64,000 nt of DNA from Curvularia sp. ZM96 (lineage: Eukaryota > Ascomycota > Dothideomycetes > Pleosporales > Pleosporaceae), in contig JAJGBQ010000001.1 of the NCBI GenBank assembly GCA_022457065.1, forward strand, positions 2,542,001 to 2,606,000. The letters are read 5' to 3'. Below are positions 32,615 through 44,600 of the stretch, piece after piece. A program made the position numbers and the translations under genes. Below the pieces are notes generated by a model. The model saw only the letters and a program-made list of their open reading frames with translations. It made no database searches and had not been told where the DNA came from. How positions within the stretch are numbered: position 1 is the first letter of the stretch; every line of letters begins with the position of its first letter.

Positions 32615-33280
32615 GATGAAGAAAGGAAGATGAGGGGTGTATTGGTGTATGTGTATGAAGATGCAAGGGCTGTGGAATCAGAATGCGAGCAGCAGATCGG
32701 TTGATGGATATCGGAGAGCTGTGGAAGGTGACAGGTGATGGTCTGGTACCGGAAACCGGCTGCCTCACATGTTTGTTCGCTTAGTGGGCAACACCGTGAC
32801 GTCATTGTGAGCGTGTTAGCGCGTTGTCACGAAACTGCCAAGCATAGGAACAGCACATGTTTGTGGAGCATGTGAGATTCTAGACCACACATGTCAGCCT
32901 CCAGTTTCATTCCATATTGACTGGTACAAAGCACACAATGTGTTGCTTTTTCATGAATCTATCAAGATGCCGCACCTGACGCTAAGACAACCAAAAAAAG
33001 AACAAAGCCCTCAAGGGTATAACAACTTCCATCGCCCCCACGAATACGCCCCTGACAGTCGTTGGTATGAAAGCCATCCAAAGCCAAGTACAGAGCCGTA
33101 TGGTACAAGATAGAAGAGAAGAAAGCGTTCGACACCATATTATAACATCCAGTATCGACATACAAAGATTGAAGATGAATCGAACAGTGAAAGGCGAGCC
33201 AATGGAGGGTGAGTGCGCTTCCACATGGGATATGTTCCCAATGAACAGATGTAATCCGAGCAGCTAGAGGCAGTCTGACT
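32615..33280. other. Intergenic
   Basis: Spacer upstream of OM14 and downstream of the LIM-RhoGAP gene. No gene, RNA or repeat is recognised. Confidence 0.5.
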
Positions 33281-36200
33281 CTACTCGTCACCAAACACAG
33301 CCTTGTAGTTTTCAAGGAGCGCTTGCACGGCAACGCGCTGCTGCTGAACATCTGTGAGCTCGCGCTGAATGTCCAGAGGTCGCATGATGGTTGGGGCAAA
33401 AACAACGGCCACGTTCAACGGGGTCATCTGGCAAAAGGGATTAGTAAAAGAGTGCATGTTGAACGATCTTGAGAAGAATACATACCAAATTGTCATTAGC
33501 ATGCTGGATGACGCGCGACAAATGGAACACAAGGAACTGGAGAGTGTCGCGATGGGCCTTGGGGATTTCATTCACGGCCGCAGACAAAGCTTTGGCTTGC
33601 GCGCTCGGCTCCTCTAGTTCTGGGCGAGAGTTAGTGACAAACATAGAAGCAAACCGGAGAGAGACTTACGGCCAGCTTCCAAAAATCGATCATAGACATC
33701 AAATGTAATCAATGGCACAGGGAGTCTTCGGAAGTAATTCTTGAGCGCGGATGTGACTGCGTGGATGTCCAAATCCGGGTCGGAAATGTCGTGTTCCGAG
33801 TCTGTCTCGAAACCTTTGCGGACCTGAGTTACTTGAGAAGAGCCTCCGCTCTTGCGGTAGATGCCTTCAACGTCCATGCCACGCAGTTCGACCTCTTCGA
33901 TACATCGACTGACGATACGGGGAATCATTTGCTTCTCGAACTCACATCGCGCCGTTAGGTCAGAACCAAAGAGTACAGTGCTGGCATCCGCAGGCAGATT
34001 GAGGCTACTTTCGTTGTGCTGCATTGGCTTATACTGGGGTTGGCCAGGCTTGCCACTTGCAGGCTTGCCACCAAACCAACCGCGCTGGGCATTCTGGTCT
34101 TGCTGGCTACTCTTAATCGAGCTGGACATGGAGACAAGATCAGGCTGCTGGTGCACTGAGCCATAAGGAGTTCCAATGACTTTGATTTGGTAGTCCTCTT
34201 GCTTCTGCTCCGAGCCGAATGCACCCTTGAAACCCTTTGTGACGTTCTTGGTGATGGCCTGGCCACCCTTTTTCCAGGTAGAGAACTTGGTAGGCTTGCC
34301 CGTCTTCCTGATATTGACGACCTGTGGCTGAGCAACAGTTGCCTCGGCGTCGTGGTCATGAAGGTTGGCGTAAGAATGGTCATGAGGCATGGATGAGGTA
34401 TCGACGGAGAGCTCCGATTTTCCGCCCTTGTGTTGGGCATTGTAAATGCCCAGGCCGTTGGGGGCAATGTCCAGATTCTGGCCAGGCTTCTTGTTGTTCT
34501 TGAGATTGGTCTGGATGTTGTCCACTAGATCACGGTTCATGGCAGACAGTCTAGCGTTGGCTGCAGTAAGTGACTCGTACTCTTGGAAACCCTTGTCTTT
34601 CATCTGGATGAGGTTAGAGATCTCCTCGGTCAAGTCTGACCTCTTGGTGATCAGATCCTCTATTTGATGACCCAAGTTGTCTTTGAGTTTTTGCAACGAG
34701 GTTCCAAAGTCTTTGAGAATGTCTGATTTGAGCTGACCAATGTCCATGGAACCTTGACTGTTTTTGGCGCGCTTGAGGTGCTCAGTCATGATCTCCAACT
34801 CGCGAATGACCATTTCGCGCTGGGTGTCCAAGACAGCCATTGTGTTTCGCTTCTCGCGCAACACTGTGTTGGCTTGTTTGATGTCGGCTGCGCTGTGCAT
34901 CGATTCTTGTAGTCCATTCTTTTCGGCCTCGAGCTCTGCAATCCGCTGCTGTGCACGGCGCAGTTCATTCCTCAGGTTGGCACCTTCTTCCTTGGAGTCT
35001 GGAGAAGCCACCGTGGGGCTGCTGATGTCGATGGAGCCGTTGGTGGGCCATTTCTTGTGGCCTCGCGTGGTGACTGAACGATCACTGAAACTACGTCCAT
35101 GCTTTGAGACAGCGTTCGAGACCCTCCTGAGAACACCACTCTCCTTGTCCTCTCTTCCCTCTTGACTACCTAACAGTCGTGCAAAGTCCTCGTCCATGGA
35201 GAAGTCGCCCTGGTGGCTATAACGAGGCAGTCCACCCGGAGGATAGGCATCTCGGGAAGCTTCACTCTGGGCGCTGCTCAGAGACTCGGTTGGCTTATGA
35301 GCCTGTGCTGAGGGTGGCTGTGGCGGAGCGCGCGGAGAGGTGAAAGTGTCGGTTGAGGGTGGAGCTGGCCGGCCGCCCGACCGCGCAGGGAGAACAGGAA
35401 CATCCGACAGGCTTTTGGAAGATGGCGTATCCACCGACGCAGTGATACCAAGGCCGGCGTTCAATTGCGCCGTGGCTGCGGCTGCAGATGACGATCGCTC
35501 GGGATGGCTCAAGGTAGGAGTTGTAGGCGAGCCAGACCTGTCGTTCTGAGAGATAGGCGCAGAAGCCTTGAGACTAGGGTTGAGCGAGTCACCACGTGCA
35601 GGTCGTTCAAGAACGACGTTAGAGCCGAAGGACGATTCCGAGGTATCAGGCGAGTCCTGCGAACCGATGGGTGGAGAGGATGTGTAGGTTGAGTCTATGA
35701 ATGAACGGCTGTGCCGAGAGGGTGTAGCGGTGTTGGAAATGCTGCGCTGCTGCTGCTGCTGCTGTTGCTGGCTATATGACGAAGCCGTATCTTCAGAGTC
35801 TTTGCGCTTTGCCTCGGCTTTCTTGCCCTTGGGAACGTCTTGGAGCTTAAATGGCTCTGAGGTGGAAGACGGTGCAGGAGAGGCGTGTTGGCTCCTCGAC
35901 CGGGGCTCGGTTGAGGGAGACTCGGTGATGCCGTCCTTCTTTTTCTTTTTGAGCGTGTCCACCAATGTATCCGAAGGCTGTCTTCCCTTTTCCTGGAAAG
36001 CAATGTGGGGACTCTGTGTCTGTGTCTGTGTCTGGGGCTGGTATGTCTGCCTTCGCTCTTTGGAGGCATCCCGTGAGCCATTCTCCTTGAGCATGTCGCG
36101 ATGGTCGGCCGTGGGCCTGTTGAAGTAGTCGCGGCTGCTCTTTCCATCTCCGAGTCCTGCAGACTTGGAGCCTGTTCGGTCGTTGGGTCTGCTGGATTGA

Positions 36201-37158
36201 CCTAGAGGCGAGGGGCCTGGTGCCGGATTCGGGTCGAGAGCAAAGGGAAGGAGGATTCCATCGTCTGCAGTGTCAGCGGGCTCCGAGCGACTAGTGTCTT
36301 TGCCGTAGGTTGTGACAGGAAGTGTGGTGTTGTCTGTGTATTATAACCCAGTTAGTATCAAAGAGAACTTGGTAAAGTATGTGGGTGCTTGACAAGACTG
36401 ACCCTTTCGAGAAAGATCTGGAGCAGGCGATGCATCCCGTCTAAAGTTGGAGGACGAGTCACCTCGTCGAGGATGGGGTGGTCTAGGAGACACGTCAGTC
36501 GTCGGGGGTTCTGAGAAAGCATCCGACGGCGTGTCCAGGTCTGGGGTGAAGGCGTTGCTCGATGGCTCCTGGGGAGGCAGGGCCGGCAAAGACTTGTCTA
36601 CTTTTGGGGCGACTGAGGGCGGCTTTTTAGATTTCTTGCGCCGTCGAGCCATGAGCGACTCGTGACATGCCATGCAGAAGATTCCCTGCGAGGTACGGGC
36701 ATAGCGGAGATTTTCAATCTTGCGCTTGCAGTTCCTGCATCTGAAGCAATTAGCGCAGAAGGCCTGGTCGCCGGTCAGAATGGCCAGGTCCTCGATCTTG
36801 TTGCCGCAGTGGTTGCAGCTATATGTGCAGTTGTTGCATATGAGGGAGCCGTCGCCGAGGAGGAGCAGATTGGCATCCGAGTCGAGAAGGGTGCCGCAGG
36901 TGTTGCAGCGGAAGCAGTCGATGTGCCATCGGTTGCCGGCTGGGGCGTGTCAGCGTGCGGTGTACGAGGAGGAAGGTGCAGGGCAGGGAGGACATACCCA
37001 ATTCGAATGCTTTGCCTTCTTCGAGAATCTGGAAGTGGCGGGTGAGCAAGCTGGCGGGAACCAAGCACGGAGTGGCAGCATACCTCTCCACAGCCCTTGC
37101 AGGGATAGACGACCTCGTCGTCGATTGGAGACTCTGGATAGGCTCCTGGACTGTCCAT
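33281..37158 (-). CDS. LIM-domain Rho GTPase-activating protein (Rga1-like)
   Basis: Six exons: 37084-37158, 36998-37028, 36403-36939, 33670-36333, 33486-33619 and 33281-33427, giving 1195 aa. Two LIM zinc domains lie at about 19-130: CKGCGE...HIDCFRCNTC...CNNC, then CNNCGNKIED...CANCFRCRNC...CMACH. A long Ser/Pro/Gln-rich linker holds a central coiled coil (ELRRAQQRIAELEAEKNGLQ). The C-terminal RhoGAP domain spans about 1001-1190, with the arginine finger in EGIYRKSGG (about residue 1041) and NYFRRLPVPLI. Role: turns off Cdc42/Rho-family GTPases and so shapes polarity, septin organisation and hyphal growth, as known for yeast Rga1/Rga2. Exon 2 is only 31 nt and lies inside LIM1. Poly-Gln and Gln-Thr runs come from repeated codons. 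Which GTPase it prefers is not visible. Confidence 0.93.
35746..35770 (-). repeat. CAG-type codon repeat (poly-Gln)
   Basis: A run of CTG triplets on the plus strand encodes consecutive Gln residues in the RhoGAP linker; prone to length change. Confidence 0.7.
36013..36036 (-). repeat. Hexanucleotide repeat encoding Gln-Thr
   Basis: Repeated GTCTGT units on the plus strand encode the (QT)n stretch near PQTQTQTQSPH in the RhoGAP linker. Confidence 0.65.
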
Positions 37159-37750
37159 GTTGGCGTAGCAATGTGCGGAGCGGGAGCGGGTGCGGACGCA
37201 AGGGAGGCGTGGAGCGTGGGCGCCCGAGGGCTGCTAGGGCTGCGGATGGCAGCGTGTCTGGAGGGCGTGAGCAATTGTCCGACAGCCAGCAGGCGGCGAG
37301 GGCGCGGGCGAGAGGTGAGGGCGTGGTGGTGGGCGTGGTGGTACGGGAGCCGTGGTCGGGGCGGTGGGCGTGGGTGGGTGGGTTGTGAGAGGGTGCCCGC
37401 CAGGTGGAAACGGGCAGCAGACGAGATTCGGCGTGGCAGAGGGCGCGGCGACGGCGACGGTCACAGGCAGGGAGCGTCGGTGCAGCGTGGGAGCGAACGG
37501 CTTCTGTGCGCGACGAGGGTGGTCGTGGACTCTCCCCTCGGCCTGGCGTCGAGTGTGTGGAGGAGGCGTCTAGGCGGCCTGAGCTGGCCAGGGTCTAGCA
37601 GCCAGATACGCGGCAGGCTGTCTGTCCTGTCCGCTCCAGCTGCACGCCGCACACGACTCGGCAGCCGGCAACCTTCCAGGGCGCTGTCCATGTGCGCCCC
37701 GGTCCCCAGCATGCCATAACCCTTCTTGCGGCGAACGCCCGCATGCCCGC

Positions 37751-37772
37751 CGCACACACACGCACACACACG
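37751..37772. repeat. CA-type microsatellite
   Basis: Two CGCACACACA units in a row, imperfect. Confidence 0.7.
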
Positions 37773-38152
37773 AGGCCGTCAGCTCGACGCCTTGCAGAGG
37801 GCAAAGGGCCCTGCCAAGCCCCACGCCATCGCCGGCGCAGATCGCTCACGCTTAGATGGCCACCGCGCCGCTTGTCAGGCTACTGTACACCTCCTGCGGT
37901 CCCCTTCACCACCACGCCTACTGCGACACCCACTACTGCTGCTACTGTTACTGGTACTGCTACCACTACCGCTGCCACCAGCACATACTGCTACCATGGA
38001 AGCCAACTGCACCATACGGAGTACACACCCACTAACCCGCAGCAAGCACAGCGCAGCCTAGGGCCATGGCCATCACGAGCCCAGCGGGGTCTCGAACAAT
38101 CATCACCGTTATTGCTAATCACCGATTGCCCTCCCAGCCCCCCGATCTCGTC

Positions 38153-38169
38153 TTACATACATACATACA
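38153..38169. repeat. (TACA)n microsatellite
   Basis: About four ACAT/TACA units. Confidence 0.75.
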
Positions 38170-38430
38170 GCACTGCACACGGTTGCGTGCTCGTCGCCGC
38201 CGCTGCTTGGTAATGCTGCCACTGCGCTCCTTCGGTGACGGCGGCCAGTATGACAGGATGCAGTCTATACGCAGGTACGCGGACGCTTTGCCCGCACATG
38301 ACCCCCAATGCCCGCTCGCTCGGAACAGACTGAGCGCCGTTCGTTCCATGCCCTCGTTTCAGCGCCCGGGCGGCCTGCCAGCGTGCGTCAACGGCGGAAA
38401 TTATTCTTCTCACCGGCACCTGGTCATTTG

Positions 38431-38472
38431 CGCCTGAGCCTGCGCCTGCGCTTGTGCCTGTGCCTGTGCTGC
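38431..38472. repeat. Imperfect hexanucleotide repeat (GCCTGN type)
   Basis: Seven successive six-base units alternating GCCTGA, GCCTGC, GCTTGT and GCCTGT. On the minus strand they read as an (AG)n/(AQ)n-like frame, which explains the apparent open frame there. Confidence 0.75.
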
Positions 38473-39889
38473 CCAAATCCTGAAACAAACGGGAATAACG
38501 ACGCCAACACAGACGTGTTTCATCCACCCGAACCGTCCCTGCTGATCGGCCCCAGCCCTGGCCCTGTCCTCCCCGCCGCCATTTGCGCCAGCCAACACCA
38601 TCTCGTCCCGCCCTGCTACCACGCACATTGTCATACAAGCACAAGACACGCATACCACGCCTTCGCAGCCCTCTGCCGCACTGCTGTCTCAGCTGCCCGC
38701 TCCGCAACGCTGCCCATGCTGCACTGCCACAAGCTGCGCCCGTGATACATAATCAGACCATGGCTCTCCCCCCAGTGTTCCCATCGCGCGCTTTGTGTTA
38801 AGGTTTGTCATCTCTAGTATGTCGTGGGGTCGGATCGACTGACAGATCTATGTCCTGTCCGCGGATCTGAACGGAACTTGGTCTCAGTTGCGCCAGGGTA
38901 ACGCCAGTGGTCCCAAGCAGACACATATAGCCAGGTGTCTTGATAGCCGCAACCTTGGGAGGGGCCCTAGACAACTTTGCGTCGCCCACATAGGTAAATG
39001 TCTCTTTGCTACCGACTGGTGACAGGGGATCCCCATCTGTTCTCATGTCAACCCGCGCTTCGTATCCGTACACTACCAATGCCACTGATTAGTCATGTCC
39101 ACGACCGGCAGTCGAACCAATGTGCCCAAAATCATCTCTTTCTGACCAATAGATGACAGCTACGGCAAAGCATAATTTCAAATTTCCCGTGTATGTCTTG
39201 GTGCCATCCAGCCCTTATTTCGAAACTCTCTTTGGACGCTGGAACAAACAAGTGTCCACACCCAATCTATCCATGCACGCCTTCAAACATCATGCGCAAA
39301 TGTCGAATTGCACCAACACGTGCCGCATTAGTATTGTCGTAATGTGGTCCCGGCCGTCGATTCCGTCAATCGTTTACTCATAGTTGCGTCCGACGTTGGA
39401 CCATTAGGACAACGCTCGGCTACGGCACGCCTTTCTCACAAATCACATCGTCCGCGGTGCTCACTCCACGCCTCCCAAGACGGCAAGTACAGTGGGGGTC
39501 TACTGCAGTGACGAACCCAGATAGCAAGAGCTACCCCGCCCCAACGGGTGACGGAGGATACTCATGGATGCATGGCGGGGTTCTGCCAGTATTTAACCAC
39601 CTCTTCTGATCTTCTTCATTGTCTTCTTTTCTTCTTCTTTGCCCTACACGCCTGCAGAAACCAATTGACTCCGCTTCAACATCATTCGTACTCGTCCACC
39701 AGCTCCAACTTCGTCTGGGAGCCATGGCTAACCATCATCTAGATACTCGAACCTCAAGTATGGCTGCCACAGTGCAGGCCGTGCTCCGCACGCGGGTCTT
39801 GTCCTCAAGTCATCTAGGTACTTTCTACAGCTAAGTATACTGCATGAACCGGTGTTCGTCTCCGCCATGTCCGTCTCGGCTGCTGTTGT

Positions 39890-39989
39890 GCTTGATCACT
39901 TCAGTCTGTGAGCCGGCCATGGCTGGATTCGTTCTGAGATTATACGGTTTTGAACTTGATCAGGATAATACCTGCGTAAAGGATCATGC
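39890..39989 (+). promoter_or_regulatory. TPP riboswitch aptamer in the THI4 leader
   Basis: The conserved pyrimidine-sensor motif CTGAGA is at 39934-39939. The pyrophosphate-sensor arm follows: GAACTTGAT (39952-39960), the P5 hairpin CAGG-ATAATA-CCTG (39961-39974), then GCGTAAAGGA. P1 can form between GCTTGATC (39890-39897) and GATCATGC (39982-39989). P2 can form between CTGT (39905-39908) and ACGG (39944-39947). P3 can form between CCGGCC (39913-39918) and GGCTGG (39921-39926). Fungal TPP riboswitches sit in leader introns and control splicing. A fitting acceptor (CCCTAACC...TTCGCAG, ending 40039) lies just downstream, and candidate donors are at 39818 (GTACTT) and 39835 (GTATAC). Expected action: repress THI4 when thiamine pyrophosphate is high. 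Confidence 0.9.
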
Positions 39990-40065
39990 TCTGCTCTGCT
40001 CTACATCTACCAGTGTAGAATACCCCTAACCATTCGCAGACTTCAACCCCTGAAAAACTGTCAAC

Positions 40066-41124
40066 ATGTCTCCCCCTGCTGCCATGTACGAAACGCCTGT
40101 TGCCGCCAACGGCACTGACGTCGCCAAAGACTTGAGCCTGAAGAAGGACCTTGCTGTCAAGGCCGCTGCCAGCGACCAGGCCAAGACTGTTGCTGAGCTT
40201 GAGCACAACTGGGACAAGTTCACCTTTGCCCCCATTCGTGAATCCCAAGTCTCTCGTGCCATGACTCGCCGCTACTTCAACGACCTCGACACCTATGCCG
40301 AGTCGGACGTGGTCATTGTCGGTGCCGGCTCCTGTGGTCTCTCTACTGCCTTCACGCTCGCCACCAAGCGTCCCGATCTCAAGATTGCCATCGTCGAAGC
40401 TGGTGTTGCTCCTGGCGGCGGTGCTTGGCTCGGCGGTCAACTCTTCAGTGCCATGGTCATGCGCAAGCCTGCCGAGCTCTTCCTAAACGAGCTCGGTGTA
40501 CCCTACGAGGACGAGGGCGACTTTGTCGTCGTCAAGCACGCTGCCCTCTTCACGTCGACTCTGCTGTCCAAGGTCCTGCAGTTCCCCAACATCAAGCTGT
40601 TCAATGCTACGACTGTTGAGGACCTCATCACTCGCCCGGCACCCACGCCCAGCGACCCTAATGCAGTCCGCATCGCGGGTGTAGTCACCAACTGGACCCT
40701 GGTCTCCATGCACCATGACGGTACGTCGAGCGCCTTTGTCTCTCTGTGATGCAAACTAACTAGCCCTCTTACAGACCAGTCTTGCATGGACCCTAACACC
40801 ATCAATGCCCCACTTGTCATTTCCACAACTGGTCACGACGGCCCCTTTGGCGCCTTTTCCGTCAAGCGTCTGGTCTCGATGCAGCAGCTCGAGAAGCTTG
40901 GCGGCATGCGCGGACTGGACATGCGCACCGCCGAGGATGCCATTGTTAAGCGCACCCGTGAGATTGTGCCTGGCCTGATTGTGGGTGGAATGGAGCTGAG
41001 CGAGGTCGACGGTGCTAACCGCATGGGTCCTACCTTTGGTGCCATGGCTCTCAGTGGAGTCAAGGCTGCTGAGGAGGCCATCAATGTATGGGAGGAGAGG
41101 CACGCTCAGAATTCGGAGGCTTAG
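40066..41124 (+). CDS. THI4: Thiamine thiazole synthase (Thi4)
   Basis: Two exons (40066-40720 and 40775-41124), 334 aa, close to the usual length. An N-terminal dinucleotide-binding fold holds VVIVGAGSCGLS at about 82-93 and the acidic residue in IVEAG. GGGAWLGGQLFS and the C-terminal GMELSEVDGANRMGPTFGAM are family hallmarks. The sulfur-donor cysteine is at 222 in QSCMDPNT; its codon lies in exon 2 immediately after the intron. Role: makes the ADP-thiazole precursor of thiamine from NAD+ and glycine. In this Cys-type enzyme the sulfur comes from its own cysteine, so each protein turns over once (known for yeast Thi4). A TPP riboswitch in the leader indicates feedback control by thiamine pyrophosphate. 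Codon use is strongly biased to C-ending codons, as in highly expressed genes. Confidence 0.97.
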
Positions 41125-41677
41125 TAGAACTTGTTTGTCGTTGAGTGAGTCTGGTGCATGCTACTACATTAGTCTTGAGACGAATAAGAAAAGCCACTCG
41201 CTTGTCAATGTCAGGTGCGGCTGTTGAGATTGGTAATGACCACACAAAGAACTGTGACGTTACGGCGGCGAGCCCAACTCGAGCCGCTATACATGGATGG
41301 ATGGTGTAGTCATATTCTCGGTCTGACGTGGCAAGCTCGCGGGAGATGGAAGACTCTGCTCGGCATGGGTCGTTTCCGTCCATGGAAGCGATGTGCCCAA
41401 GCCAGGACGTGTCGCAAGGCAGTTTGAGCAGCTCCAACAGGCACCCGGCCGTCTTATCTCGAAGATTCCAAGAGTGGATCGGGCCCTGGGGGAGTGGCAC
41501 TGGAGGCGCCAGGGTTGATTGCATTAGGACGACGCACGGGTTGCTGAGCGACTAGCTTAGCGCGAACGCAACTACGGCAGCACCGTGCGGGCCATAAACA
41601 ACGCTCACAACACATACAACCCCCGCCTCTACCATTGCCGGACCACCTCACACCAAAGGGCCCGTTTCGTGCCCACC
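41125..41677. other. Intergenic, THI4 3' end and STU1 promoter
   Basis: A 553-base spacer; no gene or RNA is recognised. Confidence 0.5.
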
Positions 41678-44600
41678 ATGGAGAAAGAGACGTCGGACCT
41701 GCTCAAGGCCCTCCAGAAGCCGTCAACAGACGTCCAGTCCCGCCTCACCCTCTTCAACGCCCTCAAGTCGAGCATCAAACACAACCGAGTCCCTGAGAAC
41801 TGTCAGGCTCCCATCTTCGAGTGCATCCGCATCGCCTGTACCGCCGCCACCTCGGCCGCCCTCGTGTCCACGGGCTTCTCGACGCTGAGCCATTTCATCA
41901 AGCGACTGCAACTGCAAAAGGAAACACACATTCTCGTCTCACAATCGTCGGTGCTATGCTCCATTCTCGCCGACAAGCTGGGCGATGCGCGCGAGAGTCA
42001 TCGCATCGCCGCCTCGCAAATCCTCGCTGATTTGCACTACCTGTTCCCGGGAGAGATTGATGCGCTCATCCACGATGCCGTCAAGAGCACCAATCCGCGC
42101 GCCAAAGAGGCATCAATGGCTTGGGTAGTCAAGGTAGGCTTTCTTTGCGGGCGGGCGCGTATGGTATAATCAAAGGAGAAGAAAAGACAAGTCTGACATC
42201 ACCGTGACAACAGATGAACCAGACCGAAGGCCTCCCCTTCAAGAGCTATTCTAATCAGCTAGTCGCAAATCTCGAAGACGCGGATGCTGGCGTGCGCGAC
42301 ACGGCGAAGAAGGCTGTCGTCGATCTCTTTGGGTATGCGCGATTTTACCTGGCTGGCGATAGGACAAAGGAGAAGGACTGACATGACAACAGACACGCAC
42401 CCGAACATGCCAAAGTGAACCTGAAGAAGCAGCTCGTTGCCATGAACGTCCGGAAAGCCATCGCCACCTACATCACGACGCACCTGGACGATGCAGCAAT
42501 GACAAAGGATACAGATGTGGCGCTACCACCGCAACCACTATCACAACCACAACCGGCTCCTGTCGCACGAACCATTTCTGCAAAGCGAGTCGAACAAGTG
42601 CAGCCTGACATGGGTCTCGCGGACAGCTATGCATCCGAGCTACCTCCTCCCGCCGAGGTCGTCGTCATGGACCCCATCCACATTTACACGCAGCGCGAGC
42701 TGGATGACATCTTCCGTGACATGGCACCCTGCTATGAAGGAAAAGAAAGTGAGCAAAATTGGCTGGCGCGAGATAAGAACTGCACCAAGCTCAGGCGCAT
42801 CTTGAAAGGCAATGCACCGCATGACTTCCACGGAGTTTTCGTCGCGGGCGTCAAATCACTCCTTGATGGCATCCTCAAAGTCGCAAACTCCCTTCGCACA
42901 ACAATGTCTACCAACGGCTGCCTGCTGGTTCAGGAGCTCGCCAAGACGCTCGGTTCTGCCATCGACCCCTGGTGTGAGATCCTTTTGCAGTGCTTCATCA
43001 AGATGTGCGCTGCTACGAAGAACATTGCCGCCCAGAACGGAAACGTCACTGTGGATACCATCTTTCAAAATGTTTCGTACAGCAGTCGTCTGCTACAACA
43101 TGTTTCATTCGCCTCGCAGGACAAGAACGTCCAGCCAAGGACGTTTTCTGCTACTTGGATTAAAACGCTAATTCGCAGGCACACCTCACACATTGAGCAT
43201 TCCGGAGGAATGGAAACATTAGACAGCATCATCAAGAAGGGGGTGTCTGATGCCAACCCCAAGGTGCGAGAGGCCTACCGAAGCGCATATTGGACTTTTG
43301 CCTTGGTATGGCCTCAGAGGGCTGCGAAGATGCTCGACACATTCGACAAGCGCGAAAGGACCGCTCTCGAGAAGGACCCCAACAATCCAAATAGCTCACT
43401 CACTTCCTCGCAGACCAGTTCCTCATCTTTTTCAAAATCTGTCGGTCCCGGCGCTTCGCGGAGTGCCCTCAAAGAGAAGATTGCTGAGCAAAGGAGAGCC
43501 AAGTTGGCAGCAGCAAAGAACATGCCCGAGCGCCCTAGTTCTGCTGCTGCGACTTACACTGAACCTGCCAAGTCGCAACCCAGCAAACCAATCGGCGCAA
43601 GGACAACTTCGAATCTTTCTGCGTCGTCTGGACCAGCACGGCCCCCTTCGGCCATGTCTGGGGATTCCACAAGATCAGCGCTGAAAAGCTCAACAGGTAC
43701 CGGCTCGTTAATGTCAGGGACAGCACGCCGTCCAACCCGCCCTACTCGACCTGAGATAAATAGGCCGGCCACAGCTGATCCATATGCTGTTCGACGGCCA
43801 GGCAAAACTCCTAACATGACACCGGAAAAGACACCAGCTGCAACAACTACAAAGAAGCTATCTGCACCAAAAAGCACTGCCCGGCCTCGAGCGCAAACGC
43901 ACAACAGCCCGAACGTCAGTCCTGCTCGGCCTAAATCAAGAATTGGACAAGCCACTTCACATGGCAAACCCCCCGGTGCAGGCTCTCGACATGGAAGCCC
44001 AGCTGTGACCCCAGCAAAGGACGAGGAATTGACCAGGGTGAAGCCGTGGGTACGATCACAAAGTCATCATGACCCAGGTAGCGTCCCATTCCGACAAAAG
44101 AATGGACTTGGTGGAAGTATGGTAATCGATAACGAGGCGATTGACATAGGTGATGAAGACAATTTCACAATGGTTATTCCGGATCTAGCAAAACCTGTAG
44201 CACAACCCGCACAGCGCACGCCACCGAAACCCAGGACTTCTGTCGGTCGACTACCAGTACCGAGCCCCCGTGCATCCATGCTGAGGAGTCCAAAGTCTAT
44301 GGGTCATCTCGAGGCTGCCAGTTTACGTTCATCAACACGGAGCTTGCACACAAGGACACCAGATCGTTCCAGCACTCGTGGAACCGAAACTGGCGATCAA
44401 GTTCGGGTATACGAGGATCCATTTGTTGGCGAGGAGCCGGCACACATGGATAGCGAATCAGGGAAACCTGTTCTTGAGGAGCTTCCTATCAACGAAAAGA
44501 GCAACGAGCGTCGACACAGCAGCGGCAGCGTATCGAATGACATTATGATGGGCAATGGCGACGACGAACGTCCGCGCGGCCACCACAAGACAAATAGCAC

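Larger units (their letters stand above)
37159..40065. other. Gene-poor spacer, 2.9 kb, divergent promoter of LIM-RhoGAP and THI4
   Basis: GC-rich from 37,160 to about 38,760 with several simple repeats, then closer to average composition. Long open frames exist on both strands (for example 36955-37719 plus and 38153-38707 minus), but their Arg/Gly/Pro-rich translations follow base composition and show no domain. The last 180 bases hold the THI4 leader and riboswitch; a TATA-like GTATTTAA is near 39590. Confidence 0.45.

Noticed and set aside
36955..37719. 254-codon open frame, plus strand, antisense to the RhoGAP 5' end
   Set aside because: Arg/Gly/Trp-rich translation that follows GC-rich composition; overlaps two verified LIM exons on the other strand.
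38153..38707. 184-codon open frame, minus strand
   Set aside because: Openness comes from GC bias and the GCCTGN repeat; no recognisable domain.
38798..39085. 95-codon minus frame with fairly protein-like sequence
   Set aside because: No ATG at its 5' end, no adjoining exon found, no family recognised.
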